Shown here: in pieces, positions 46,614 through 55,464 of the stretch
Layout: every line of letters begins with the position of its first letter
How positions within the stretch are numbered: position 1 is the first letter of the stretch
Source: Desulfobulbus propionicus
GTDB taxonomy: Bacteria; Desulfobacterota; Desulfobulbia; Desulfobulbales; Desulfobulbaceae
Reading direction: 5' to 3'
DNA length: 64,000 nt
NCBI GenBank assembly: GCA_002748755.1
Contig: PDTD01000008.1
Coordinates: 62,001-126,000 of the forward strand
Notes under the pieces: generated by a model
Seen by the model: the letters and a program-made list of their open reading frames with translations, nothing else
Database searches by the model: none
What the model was told of the DNA's origin: nothing
Translations under genes and position numbers: made by a program

Positions 46614-47924
46614 ATGAAGTCCGATATTACCATAATCAACTGTCTCCTTGCTCAAAACAGGGAGTCTGTTCCCATATCGCCTCTCTCCTATATTACCGTA
46701 AGAGGCGATATAATCACCGACACAGGCACCATGGACGAATACCTTCCACCAACCGGCGGAACCATCTTGGATGTAAAAGGACAACTGGCCATGCCCGGTC
46801 TGGTCAACGGTCACTGCCACGCAGCCATGACCCTGTTCAGAGGGTTTGCAGACGACCTGGACCTGGCCACCTGGCTACAGGACCATATCTTCCCCGCCGA
46901 GGCCCAATTCGTATCCGAGGAAATGGTCTACTGGTGCAGTAAACTCGCTGCTGCAGAAATGGTCCTCTCAGGAACAACGACCGTAGCCAACGGCTACTTT
47001 TTTGAACATGCCGCAGCCAGGGCCTTTACCGAGGTCGGTATACGGGCCGTTACCGCTCAGGCCGTGCTAGACTTCCCAGTGCCTGGTATTCCTGATCCCG
47101 GCCAAGCGCTCACCGTAACAAAGAACTTCATCCATGCCTGGCAGGCTGCCTCCCCCCTGATTACCCCGGCAATCTTTGCCCATGCGCCATACACCTGTTC
47201 TCCGAAGACATTACGCAAGGCAAAACAACTGGCTGATGCCGCCGGTGTCCCTTTTTTCATCCATCTTGCCGAGACTAAAAACGAAATCAGGATGATAGCT
47301 AACCCACAAGGCGATACACCTACCCAGCACCTGCATGCAATTGGAATCCTGGGAGCCAATACGGTTTGCGTGCATGGTGTCTGGTGCACCCCGTCGGATC
47401 TAGATATTCTGGCGGAGACCGGTTGTGCGGTCATTGTCTGCCCCCAGAGTCACGCCAAACTCGCCTCAGGCATGGCACCGATGCAGGCCATGCTGGAGCG
47501 TACCATACGGGTAGGCCTGGGCACCGACAGTAGTGCATCCAATAACAGCCTGGATCTTTTCCGGGAGATGGACTTTTGCGCCAAAGTCCAGAAAATAGCC
47601 TGCAACAGTGCGGTTGCTGTTCCGGCCCGTACAATCCTCAATTGTGCAACTGTCTCTGGCATCGCCTCGCTTTGTCCTGATGCAGATATCGGCAAACTCC
47701 TTCCCGGACAGAAGGCAGATATCATACTCTTGGATATCCAACAGCCACACCTGCAACCATTGTATACCTTGGACACTTTGGTGTACAGTGGTGGCGGCGC
47801 AGACGTACAAACCGTGCTGATTAATGGCAAAATCGTTGTCCTTGACAGGGTTCTGCAAACCTGTGATCTGTTGGAAATCAGAGACAGGGTGCACAATCTA
47901 GCCTGTCAACTGTGCAACCTCTAG
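46614..47924 (+). CDS. Amidohydrolase (MTA/SAH deaminase-like)
   Basis: A 436-residue metal-dependent hydrolase of the amidohydrolase superfamily. The metal-binding HxH is in LVNGHCHAAMTLFRG. The later metal His residues are FFIHLAETKNEI and CVHGVWCTPSD, and the catalytic Asp is in GLGTDSSASNNSLD. It most resembles 5'-methylthioadenosine/S-adenosylhomocysteine deaminases and related aminohydrolases; the exact substrate is unsure. The start ATG 46614 has a poor ribosome-binding site, and a TTG four codons earlier is the alternative. The stop TAG is shared with a repeat end. Confidence 0.88.
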   Translation: MKSDITIINCLLAQNRESVPISPLSYITVRGDIITDTGTMDEYLPPTGGTILDVKGQLAMPGLVNGHCHAAMTLFRGFADDLDLATWLQDHIFPAEAQFVSEEMVYWCSKLAAAEMVLSGTTTVANGYFFEHAAARAFTEVGIRAVTAQAVLDFPVPGIPDPGQALTVTKNFIHAWQAASPLITPAIFAHAPYTCSPKTLRKAKQLADAAGVPFFIHLAETKNEIRMIANPQGDTPTQHLHAIGILGANTVCVHGVWCTPSDLDILAETGCAVIVCPQSHAKLASGMAPMQAMLERTIRVGLGTDSSASNNSLDLFREMDFCAKVQKIACNSAVAVPARTILNCATVSGIASLCPDADIGKLLPGQKADIILLDIQQPHLQPLYTLDTLVYSGGGADVQTVLINGKIVVLDRVLQTCDLLEIRDRVHNLACQLCNL

Positions 47925-47980
47925 CCTGGATTTCTCATGCACGTTTTGTATTCTTTGATAAAAACAGTACAGTAACAAAC
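47922..47980 (-). repeat. MITE-like intergenic repeat fragment
   Basis: TAGCCTGGATTTCTCATG followed by TTTTGTATTCTTTGATAAAA matches the right-arm end of the family in reverse orientation. The element's TA forms the amidohydrolase stop codon. The match ends near 47980. Confidence 0.6.
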
Positions 47981-48073
47981 AGATACAGTATACAGCAAAG
48001 AACTACAAGATACCCGTGAGTTTGGTACGAGCCAAGGAGGCTAAAAGTACCGCGAGCCTCCCGCCGTCCCTTT

Positions 48074-48818
48074 CCGGGTAGAAGCACCAGTTACCTGGCG
48101 CTCCCCCCACAGACCCGTAGGTGAAGATTTCCCTCATACGGTTCCTCGGTAACCAAAGGCCTGTGCCAATGGCTCATCCAGCAGGCGACACCCCGTTGAG
48201 TGCACAACTTTTGCTCCCCCGCATGCAGCTGCTTCCAAGATGCTGTGGATTGTTCGGGGCCTGGGGAGTGAAAAAGAGTACCGTATTTTGTCAAATTTTA
48301 CTCAGACGACACGGCACTTATGAGAGCGGCGACTTAGCCAAAAGCGCCACCCTTTCCAAATTGCTTCATATACCGTCTCAAGAGCTTTGAAATTACCCCG
48401 ACTCCATAGTACTGGTTATAAGCCGGAAAACTTCTGGCACAGTGTTCCCTGCTGCTTCTTTAGTGGTTTATGACGGTTATCACGTCACCATACCCACGTG
48501 GCTTTTATAAAACGATTCCTGCGGTTACCAATCGTCTTCTTCTTAACCACCCAATATCCCTTCCTTGCTTTTGACCAGTAAAATATCAATCCCAGAAAGG
48601 CCAATGCCCCATTCCGCTTATCCACCTTGACACTGCTCGATGGTCTACAGGATTATCCTCATCGACCACGACTATACATGTTTCGGGGCTCAATACAGAG
48701 CCTGCATCCTTGCTTCACCTGGCTTCGGACGCCCGTTACCGGGTTTGCCCTCAGGTTTCTCTACTGCCCTGCTAGCTAGGCTTTAGGCTGGTGGGACTTG
48801 AACGTTTAAAGTGCGCAC
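48074..48818 (-). mobile_element. Deleted group II intron with RT C-terminal remnant
   Basis: On the minus strand the element starts with GTGCGCACTTTAAACG (5' consensus GTGYG) at 48818, followed by GTCCCACCAGCCTAAAGCC and other group II 5' domain sequence. It then jumps to a reverse-transcriptase C-terminus: GALAFLGLIFYWSKARKGYW, VVKKKTIGNRRNRFIKATW and, in other frames, RDNRHKPLKKQQGTLCQKFS and WRFWLSRRSHK. The 3' end holds domain V (GAACCGTATGAGGG and CACCTACGGGTC, 48110-48154) and domain VI ending near CTACCC at 48074. Most of the RT and domains II-III are gone and the rest has frameshifts, so it is immobile. It lies just past the restriction pseudogene. Confidence 0.82.
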
Positions 48819-48841
48819 CCACTGGGTAACAATAACCAATT

Positions 48842-49597
48842 TCAATATGTATATACCTCCCAAAGTTTCGGATTTATCTCGGCGCGAGAAACAACTTGTT
48901 CGCTCTTTTTTCTTGCTGCTGCATCGCGAATGGCTTTTTCAATGTTGTCATCTTTTAATTCAAATCTGTCTAATTGTTTCACATTGTCATCCGTCACATG
49001 AAGCTGGCCTTCGTTTCCCTTATTCCCCCGGTGTTGACCTTTTGAGTAAAGAGGATGCTTAAGAACTTCATCTGAGTTTATTATCCAAAGGACGACGTCA
49101 TCGTGAAAAACAGCAACCTAAAATAAACACATCGCAACACTGTGGCTTTAACTACTAAAAGTTCATTAGAAATATTTTTTTGGGTGTCTTGATAAGGCTT
49201 TCATATACAAAGGATCATCACTGTCACTATCCACTTCTCATGAAAATTTTTCTTCAATAGTTATACCATCAATCCAAAGAGCATATTCACTACTATATTG
49301 ATAATCAAATTTTTTGGTAGTTTTTTTTAATTTGAAACATTTTCCTTGAACATAAGCTTGAAAAAATCTTTCGTCAAAACCTCATGGAGAAAGAATTTTA
49401 AATATCCACAAATTTGGGTTCTCGATGATATATCATCTTCTTATTTCTACATATTGAGAATAGCTAATATCTCCCTTATCAATAAGAGTACATATGAGAT
49501 GTTCGCATTCATTAAAAGGAAATAATGCTTGATCTTGTTCGATTAAATTTAAACCACTTTTCAATCCCTCTTTTGTCCTAAAAAATGATGATACAAT
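48842..49597 (-). pseudogene. Type II restriction endonuclease, broken
   Basis: It begins within two bases of the methylase stop. Readable pieces in order are: RIVSSFFRTKEGLKSGLNLI, then a frameshift near 49436; ENPNLWIFKILSP; an in-frame TGA; GFDERFFQAYVQGKCFKLKK; SSEYALWIDGITIEEKFS; a second TGA; EVDSDSDDPLYMKALSRHPK; a stop; QLKPQCCDVFI; then another frame with VVLWIINSDEVLKHPLYSKG, QHRGNKGNEGQLHV and INPKLWEVYTY. The last block (YS-x-QHRGN-x-GEGQLHV and a LW-VY ending) is typical of PD-(D/E)XK type II restriction enzymes. With at least two frameshifts and several stops the nuclease is almost certainly dead. Confidence 0.78.
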
Positions 49598-49598
49598 C

Positions 49599-51239
49599 CT
49601 ATTTTTTTATTCTGTAAGTTCCATTGCTGCTATCCTTAATTATATTAAGCTTTTCGATATATTTTTCTTCGTCAAAACTAGATATATCCTTGAGGAATTG
49701 ACTGTGGATAGGGAGGAACTCCAAATCACCTCTTAATATTTTATGCGCCTTAAAAATACGTGAAAATAACCAATTCATGAAATCGCTACTGAGAAGCTCG
49801 CCAAGTATTCTGGTTGCAACTGGAAAAGATTCTTTAGGGATAAGCATATTTGCACTATTCAAAACAAATCGCTGTTTATCATCATAAAAAAAACAAAGAC
49901 TAGATGAAATGAATTTATATATTAACTTTTTTTTTGCTTTATATAATTTAAGAGGTGCTACCTGTTGATACAAACTCATATCAGCAGGAATAAAAGATGT
50001 AGCTTCCTTTAAAAAATCTGGTTGAATATCAGCACCCTTGAAAACAGGAATATGATCATTTTCAGGAGAGAATTTAATAAATTTTTTATTATTTCCAGTA
50101 ACTATTCCCATTCCCCATAACGCATTGTTTTTTAGAGTGATATGCTTTATAGACATTATGTGTTGTAAAGTTATTGAATCAGTATCATTACAACACATAT
50201 TTAATATTGATTTTGGATTATATTTAAAAGATTTTAAAGTTCTTTTACAAACACTTCCTCTATTTTCGCATAAAATGAAAGAGGAAATATCTGTTGTTTT
50301 CTTTTTAAGAACAATTGCTTGTGAACTTGTTACAAGCCCCTTGAATATCTTTCCGTAATTTATTAGTCTTTCAATGGAGAGTGAAAGTGCTTTATTCCTA
50401 GCACTTTCAAAAGTAGAAACATTAAAAAATGATTCTGGCAAAAGCAATCCAAGTCGACCATTATTATTGAGGCATTTTATACAGGCGAAAAAAAACAAAG
50501 CACTAGTATCCAAGCTACTTCCACTACCAAGAATTGAACCAATTTTATCTTTTGTTTTTTTTTCAATTTTTTTGCCCCAAGGTGGATTTGTGTAAATAAA
50601 ATCAAATTTTTTATTTTCTTTCTGGGTCGCTTTCTCAAGAAAATCAGCAACTATTATTTTGTCACTTTTATAGTTTGTGGCTTTGTATATTCTAGCTTTT
50701 GTCATTTTGACAGCTACGGGATCAACGTCATATCCATAAATATTTTCTGGCTTAAATCCTAATTCTAATGCACGAATAACAAAATTTCCTGATCCGCAGC
50801 AAGGATCGCAGAATGTAGCACATTGTTTTTCAACTTCAGGTACTGAAAAGAGATGGCGGACAATATCAATTGGAGTGTAATAAATTCCTTCTTTATTACG
50901 ATAAGAATCTGACAAGGATGTTTCGTACTCTATGCCAGTTTTCTCTGATAATGGAGCAGAGGATGAAATCCTGTTAAGAAAGATTGAGGAAATTTTTTCA
51001 TGATCATGTGAGTCTTTTAAGGATTTGTTAGCTCTTTTATTTAATTTATCTCTTCCAGACACTTCTTTTTCAAATTTTTCGAGTGACTCAAGAGTAATCT
51101 TCCCTTTCTCGATCTCTTCTAAATATTTTGTCTTTATCCAATTACGGATTGTAGCAGTAGACACCCCTAGACGATTCGCCGATTCCTTGGTGGTAATTGT
51201 AGGGGAAGACAATCCATCAAATAAATCTAACTGTTTCAA
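49599..51239 (-). CDS. N6-adenine DNA methyltransferase with N-terminal HTH
   Basis: A 546-residue modification enzyme. An N-terminal MerR/excisionase-type helix-turn-helix (TTKESANRLGVSTATIRNWI) precedes the methylase. Motif X/I is EGIYYTPIDIVRHLF and FCDPCCGSGNFVIRALELG; motif IV is FIYTNPPWGKK (NPPW). The C-terminal part is a target-recognition domain (PIHSQFLKDISSF). It protects host DNA at the target of the now broken restriction enzyme encoded directly downstream. The gene is much more AT-rich than its neighbours, indicating horizontal transfer. The HTH and a palindrome at 51259 suggest self-regulation. Confidence 0.92.
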   Translation of the reverse strand: MKQLDLFDGLSSPTITTKESANRLGVSTATIRNWIKTKYLEEIEKGKITLESLEKFEKEVSGRDKLNKRANKSLKDSHDHEKISSIFLNRISSSAPLSEKTGIEYETSLSDSYRNKEGIYYTPIDIVRHLFSVPEVEKQCATFCDPCCGSGNFVIRALELGFKPENIYGYDVDPVAVKMTKARIYKATNYKSDKIIVADFLEKATQKENKKFDFIYTNPPWGKKIEKKTKDKIGSILGSGSSLDTSALFFFACIKCLNNNGRLGLLLPESFFNVSTFESARNKALSLSIERLINYGKIFKGLVTSSQAIVLKKKTTDISSFILCENRGSVCKRTLKSFKYNPKSILNMCCNDTDSITLQHIMSIKHITLKNNALWGMGIVTGNNKKFIKFSPENDHIPVFKGADIQPDFLKEATSFIPADMSLYQQVAPLKLYKAKKKLIYKFISSSLCFFYDDKQRFVLNSANMLIPKESFPVATRILGELLSSDFMNWLFSRIFKAHKILRGDLEFLPIHSQFLKDISSFDEEKYIEKLNIIKDSSNGTYRIKK

Positions 51240-51258
51240 CTTTTCTCAATTTATCTAG

Positions 51259-51270
51259 TAATTATAATTA
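51259..51270. promoter_or_regulatory. Candidate operator palindrome before methylase
   Basis: TAATTATAATTA is a perfect 12-bp palindrome, extended imperfectly to CTAG/TTAG arms, 20 bases upstream of the methylase ATG. It is the natural binding site for the methylase's own HTH domain, though this AT-rich stretch could also be part of the promoter. The gap 51271-51604 has no supported gene. Confidence 0.4.
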
Positions 51271-51604
51271 GTTAGAGCTTAATTACAACTTCTTTTTTTT
51301 TTGGAAGGGGGTAGCTAACAAGGGAATGCAGGGAAATGAAAAATATCCCGATATACAAAAGATGCGACTCATTTTGTTAGAAATTGTTGGCTTGCGGGCG
51401 TTATGCCCGTGTTAGTATTCCCCTGCCCCGACCTCAACCCAATACCAGCAGCAGCCTCCGCCTGTTCCCTAACCCAAATATTCAAAAAATACACAATACC
51501 TTGAATTACTCTCCAGCTCATCCTATACTTGATACTGATAAGGGGGTGTCCCTTGCAAGAACCTGAAACGATATAGCCCCATCATATGGCCAACAATACC
51601 CTCT

Positions 51605-52975
51605 ATGAGCAACACTTCTGGAAAAAATATCCTAAAAGCTGTTCACAAATTCAACCGAACACAGGATATACGTCTGTCAGAACTTGACCAGAGAACTGGC
51701 TGTCTTATCCTCAAAGCCATCAACAGCCAGGATGCCGTTGCAGATGTCACAAGATACCTGCGCCAATATGCTAAAAATATCAGCCCGGAGAGCGTACCCC
51801 GTTTACTACAAGAACTCCCTGTTGTCTTAGCCAGAAAAGTACCGGAATCAACCGCAAGAAAAGTACGCAGCGATCTGCGAGAACTCAAGGCGGACGCGGT
51901 CTTTATCCCGATAGTGGACCCTTCGACGCCAGCCGTCGAACATGAACCCGAAGTGGTAAAAGTTGCAGAAGACCCAGCTCCAGAGCCTGCAACCATAATC
52001 CATTTGCACATAGGCCCATTCAAGGTGCCTCTGCCTGCCCTTTCACTCCATACGTTAACCCGCCTGGGTAAGGAACTCGGCATAATGGTTGCCATGCTTA
52101 TCGCTGTGGGGTTACTGAACTTCACCCTGGCTTCGCAATATCTCCTGCTGGGCTTTTTTACCGTACCAACAATCCTGTCAGCATTTTTTTTTGGGAGAAA
52201 TCAGGCTGTACTGACCGCCTTTCTCTCTATTCTGCTGGTCATTATTGTCTCACTCATCCACCCGGAAAAATTTACCAGTTACACAGGTGTGGGCCTGGGA
52301 GGCGACAACCAATGGTACCATATTCTTTCCTGGGGCAGTATCCTCCTGCTCACTGCCTATCTTATGGGACGGCTGTACGAATTGCACCAGCAAAAAATAA
52401 TGGAATTACGACGCGCCTACCAAGGCATCCTCCTGCTGTTGGGACACGTCATTACCTTGGATGACAACAAGGAGGACCATTGCTTCCGTGTCTCCATTTA
52501 TGCCGCAAAAATTGCCAGGGAATATGGAATGAGCGACGATGATATCGCGGACATCCGTTCAGCAGCCCTGCTCCATGACATCGGTAGGCCGGACATCAGC
52601 AGGGAAGTCTTCCTGAAAGCGTCATTTCTTGCCAGCGAGAGCACAGATTCTAAAACAGAAGAGCCCAACCGAAAAGAAAATAATCCGCTCTCACGCATAC
52701 TGCCTCTGCTCGTCTCAAACTACCCTGGTGTAACAGATCCGGTTGCCCGAAAATCGTCCACCAATACCTTGCCCGTTGGCACCCAAATCCTTGCCATTGC
52801 CGACCGTTACGATACCCTAATCAATACCAAGCCGTTCACAGATGCCCCCAGTAGAAAAAAAGCTCTGGAAATAGTTATCAATGAAGCTGGCAAGGAATTC
52901 CATCTCGGTGTTATCAAGGCCTTTGAACAAGCCGTCCTCAAAGGGGAGATGAGCATCCCCGACATGCTTTTATAA
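51605..52975 (+). CDS. Membrane HD-domain protein (degenerate HD-GYP)
   Basis: A 456-residue protein. The first ~130 residues are cytoplasmic, with repeated charged segments (VTRYLRQYAKNISPESVPRL resembles TyrR/DUF-type helices). Four membrane helices follow (MVAMLIAVGLLNFTLA, LLGFFTVPTILSAFFF, AVLTAFLSILLVIIVSLI and ILSWGSILLLTAYLMG). The C-terminal HD region reads HCFRVSIYAAKIAREYG and AALLHDIGRPDIS, like HD-GYP c-di-GMP phosphodiesterases, and later LPVGTQILAIADRYDTLI. The HHExxDGxGYP stretch is missing, so hydrolysis of c-di-GMP is doubtful. It may be a signalling sensor or another HD hydrolase. Confidence 0.82.
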   Translation: MSNTSGKNILKAVHKFNRTQDIRLSELDQRTGCLILKAINSQDAVADVTRYLRQYAKNISPESVPRLLQELPVVLARKVPESTARKVRSDLRELKADAVFIPIVDPSTPAVEHEPEVVKVAEDPAPEPATIIHLHIGPFKVPLPALSLHTLTRLGKELGIMVAMLIAVGLLNFTLASQYLLLGFFTVPTILSAFFFGRNQAVLTAFLSILLVIIVSLIHPEKFTSYTGVGLGGDNQWYHILSWGSILLLTAYLMGRLYELHQQKIMELRRAYQGILLLLGHVITLDDNKEDHCFRVSIYAAKIAREYGMSDDDIADIRSAALLHDIGRPDISREVFLKASFLASESTDSKTEEPNRKENNPLSRILPLLVSNYPGVTDPVARKSSTNTLPVGTQILAIADRYDTLINTKPFTDAPSRKKALEIVINEAGKEFHLGVIKAFEQAVLKGEMSIPDMLL

Positions 52976-53083
52976 CTCCAAAAGACACCCTCTCAAAGGG
53001 CCTGTACCCTCTTGATTGCACTCTCTTCAATCTTGTAACGACTTCCAAGTAACCCAATTGGGGTACGCACGATTGGCTGCGAT

Positions 53084-53210
53084 AGTCCGGATTGCTCATG
53101 CAACATTTTGTCTCATTTGAGAAAAAAGAGACAAAAACAGAGAAAGTAATGTCCATAAGCAGACTCAAATTTCGACAAAAGGTATACCAACGCTCAGGCT
53201 ATGCGGTTAA
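53084..53210 (-). repeat. MITE-like intergenic repeat, half copy
   Basis: AGTCCGGATTGCTCATGCAA, then TTGTCTCATTTGAGAAAAAA and GAGACAAAAACAGAG, ATTTCGACAAAAGGTATACC and CTCAGGCTATGCGG. It agrees with the copy at 1790 over 50 bases with few changes, and is the clearest copy of the right arm. It sits between two convergent genes. Confidence 0.72.
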
Positions 53211-53378
53211 GCGTTATCGCCCGAAGAAGGGCCGTCCGGGAGCAGTTCTCCTACAAGAACAACCCCTTCAACGAACCCAATACCGGGGTCAGAGTTCACT
53301 GAGTGGCTCTGGTTTTCATAATGTACTGTTCTGAAAAAAAACACTCTATCTTTGATGATAAACGGCTGCTCCCGGGCA

Positions 53379-55199
53379 TCAGGGTACTGCATCCACCTCT
53401 TCCCATTGTGCAGAGAGAAACAAGTCCAGCTTTTTTTGGTAATATGCCCTATTTTCAGCGTCCTTTTCCATAGCTTGACGTTCGGTATACACAGCTTCCT
53501 CAATTAGGCCGTTGGCCCAGCAGGCCGTGGCAAGGGTATCAAGAACAAGGCCACTCTGCTCAATCAGGGCTGCGGAACTGGCTAGAGCGAGCGCACGTAC
53601 CGGATCTCTTAGTTCCCTATCATCGGCCGTGAGCAGAAGCCAGGCTAGGTTGTTCTTGGCTCCGGGATTAATCGTCTGTAACGCCAGGGCCTGTTCGTAT
53701 GCAGCAATGGCTTTACGCTCCAACTGTTTCTCCTGATACAGCAGACCCAAGCGAAACGCCAACAGGCTGCTTTCAGGAGCCTTCCAGGGCTTGCTGCTCA
53801 AAGTCGCCTCATAATATTTGAGTTCATAGCCCTCAAGCAGCCGCTCGCCATCAACCCTGTACAGAGCGCCAACCAGAAGCAGCAGGCAACAGAAGTACAC
53901 CAAAAGGGAGAGATACACCTTACGGTCATGCCGTACAATCATGCTCCTGTCCTCTTCACAAAGCAGCAGAAAAGCAATACGTTCTCCAATTCCAAAATGG
54001 TGCCAATTCTTCTCTTCACGGATGCTGCCGCTCAAGGCCGCAATTTTTTCAAAGGATGCGACCAACGGCGCCGCTGTTTGCTGGACATGAAAAACAAAGG
54101 CATCAGCCTGCCGTTCAAAATTGCGGATAAAATAACCAAAGACAAAACGGAAATAGACAATAAGCAGGATAAGCATGCCCCCCCAAATGACAGGCCAGAG
54201 CAAGGCGTCAGGGGTTACCTGTAACCATCTAACCAAGGAATAAAAAAAATCAGATCCCAGCAGACTAAACCGCAACGGGTCCAAGAGAGCATTGATGAGA
54301 ATACTGAATCCGCAAAACAGGGCGATATACAGGAGCATGTGTTTTTTACGGACATGGCCAATCTCATGGGCGAGTACACTTTCCAGCTCTCTTGGGGTCA
54401 GGGTCTCCAGAAGCGCAGGGGTGATCAACAGGTAGCGAAAAGGAGCTATGATCCCCATGATACAGGCAGTCAGCACCCGTCCCTCAAAAAGCGGCCAGTA
54501 TAAAATATCAAAGGAGAGGTTCTGTTTGCGGACACATGCCTCCATCTGTGTTCGTAATGGCCCCGGAGGGAGAGGAGAACATCCCCAGAGCCGCTTAACA
54601 AGGGGCGGGAAAACAAGAATCAGAGTACAAAGAAATGCGATAAAAAGGACAAGGTCTCCCCAAGAGGAGAGAAGAGAGGCATGCAGGCTTGCCATGGGCA
54701 GCAGCGTAAGGCTGTCGAAAAGCAGGGAGAGAATCAACCATGGCAGTACAATGGGCGCATTAGCCTTTATATTTGAAAGGATATACCGCCCTGTCGTATA
54801 TCCCCTGCCGAACAATTGCTCATACGCTGCCTTCTGGTTGCACCACATGAGACTGAGTAGGAAAAAAAAGACACCCAGCCCTGCCAGGTTTTCAAAAAAC
54901 GGAAACGCTCCATCCAGGGACAATGGATGCAGGTAGTATTTCATATCCAGCCCAAAAACCAAGGTGACAAACACAATCACCGCCAGAACAGAAAGCTTTG
55001 TCTCCTGTTTGAAATACCTGGCCGGTCCCCCTTTTCCTCCCATGCTGTAGGCCTTTCTGCTGTACAGCCAGTAGCCGTAGAACACGGCTGCCGTCAGCAG
55101 CAGCGTATGCCAAGGAGCATAGCGCGCCTGTTCTGACACGGACTGGGTGGAATACAGAAAAATGACAACCATAAAATAGATGAGATTGTTGTAGATCAT
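53379..55199 (-). CDS. M48-family membrane metallopeptidase with TPR-like C-terminus
   Basis: A 606-residue protein. Ten or so hydrophobic helices surround the zinc motif HEIGH in ESVLAHEIGHVRKKHMLLY; a further Glu in RNFERQADAFVF completes the site. The first membrane part precedes the zinc motif, unlike HtpX. The C-terminal ~150 residues look like tetratricopeptide repeats (LGLLYQEKQLERKAIAAYEQ, NNLAWLLLTADDRELRD). M48 proteases act on misfolded envelope proteins or on prenylated substrates; the TPR part may bind a partner. The start is at ATG 55199 with no strong ribosome-binding site. The next gene is a tRNA on the other strand. Confidence 0.9.
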   Translation of the reverse strand: MIYNNLIYFMVVIFLYSTQSVSEQARYAPWHTLLLTAAVFYGYWLYSRKAYSMGGKGGPARYFKQETKLSVLAVIVFVTLVFGLDMKYYLHPLSLDGAFPFFENLAGLGVFFFLLSLMWCNQKAAYEQLFGRGYTTGRYILSNIKANAPIVLPWLILSLLFDSLTLLPMASLHASLLSSWGDLVLFIAFLCTLILVFPPLVKRLWGCSPLPPGPLRTQMEACVRKQNLSFDILYWPLFEGRVLTACIMGIIAPFRYLLITPALLETLTPRELESVLAHEIGHVRKKHMLLYIALFCGFSILINALLDPLRFSLLGSDFFYSLVRWLQVTPDALLWPVIWGGMLILLIVYFRFVFGYFIRNFERQADAFVFHVQQTAAPLVASFEKIAALSGSIREEKNWHHFGIGERIAFLLLCEEDRSMIVRHDRKVYLSLLVYFCCLLLLVGALYRVDGERLLEGYELKYYEATLSSKPWKAPESSLLAFRLGLLYQEKQLERKAIAAYEQALALQTINPGAKNNLAWLLLTADDRELRDPVRALALASSAALIEQSGLVLDTLATACWANGLIEEAVYTERQAMEKDAENRAYYQKKLDLFLSAQWEEVDAVP

Positions 55200-55241
55200 A
55201 GGGAGACTGTAAACTTTTTCAGGCTTATACGCAAAAAAATA

Positions 55242-55270
55242 TTGACTCCCAACGATATTATCGTTAGTAA
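55242..55270 (+). promoter_or_regulatory. Promoter of the CAU tRNA with embedded palindrome
   Basis: -35 TTGACT (55242-55247), 17-base spacer, -10 TAGTAA (55265-55270), about 21 bases before the tRNA. The spacer holds a perfect palindrome AACGATATTATCGTT (55251-55265), which could be an operator that blocks polymerase. The -10 box is weak. Confidence 0.5.
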
Positions 55271-55291
55271 TTATTGTTTATTAACTGTGAA

Positions 55292-55368
55292 GGGCCTATA
55301 GCTCAGTTGGCTAGAGCCACCGGCTCATAACCGGTCGGTCCCTGGTTCGAGTCCAGGTAGGCCCACCA
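55292..55368 (+). tRNA. tRNA with CAU anticodon (Ile2 or elongator Met)
   Basis: A 77-nt cloverleaf with acceptor GGGCCTA/TAGGCCC and encoded CCA, D stem GCTC/GAGC, anticodon loop CTCATAA, T loop TTCGAGT. The CAU anticodon serves methionine, or isoleucine (AUA) after lysidine modification. The G1GGCC acceptor and GGCTCATAACC anticodon arm look more like tRNA-Ile2 than elongator Met of other bacteria, so I lean to Ile2. It is not an initiator (no three G-C pairs in the initiator pattern). Confidence 0.95.
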
Positions 55369-55464
55369 TAGATCAGAAAAGGGAGAAAGCCTTTCTTCCA
55401 GGCTGATTACAATTATAGCTAACAATAATCTCCAAGCGGTCAGAGGCGCCCCCGAATTCGTGAT

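Noticed and set aside
49201-49400. The restriction pseudogene as a selenoprotein
   Set aside because: The two TGA codons occur with frameshifts and other stops, and I see no hairpin like that of selD after them.
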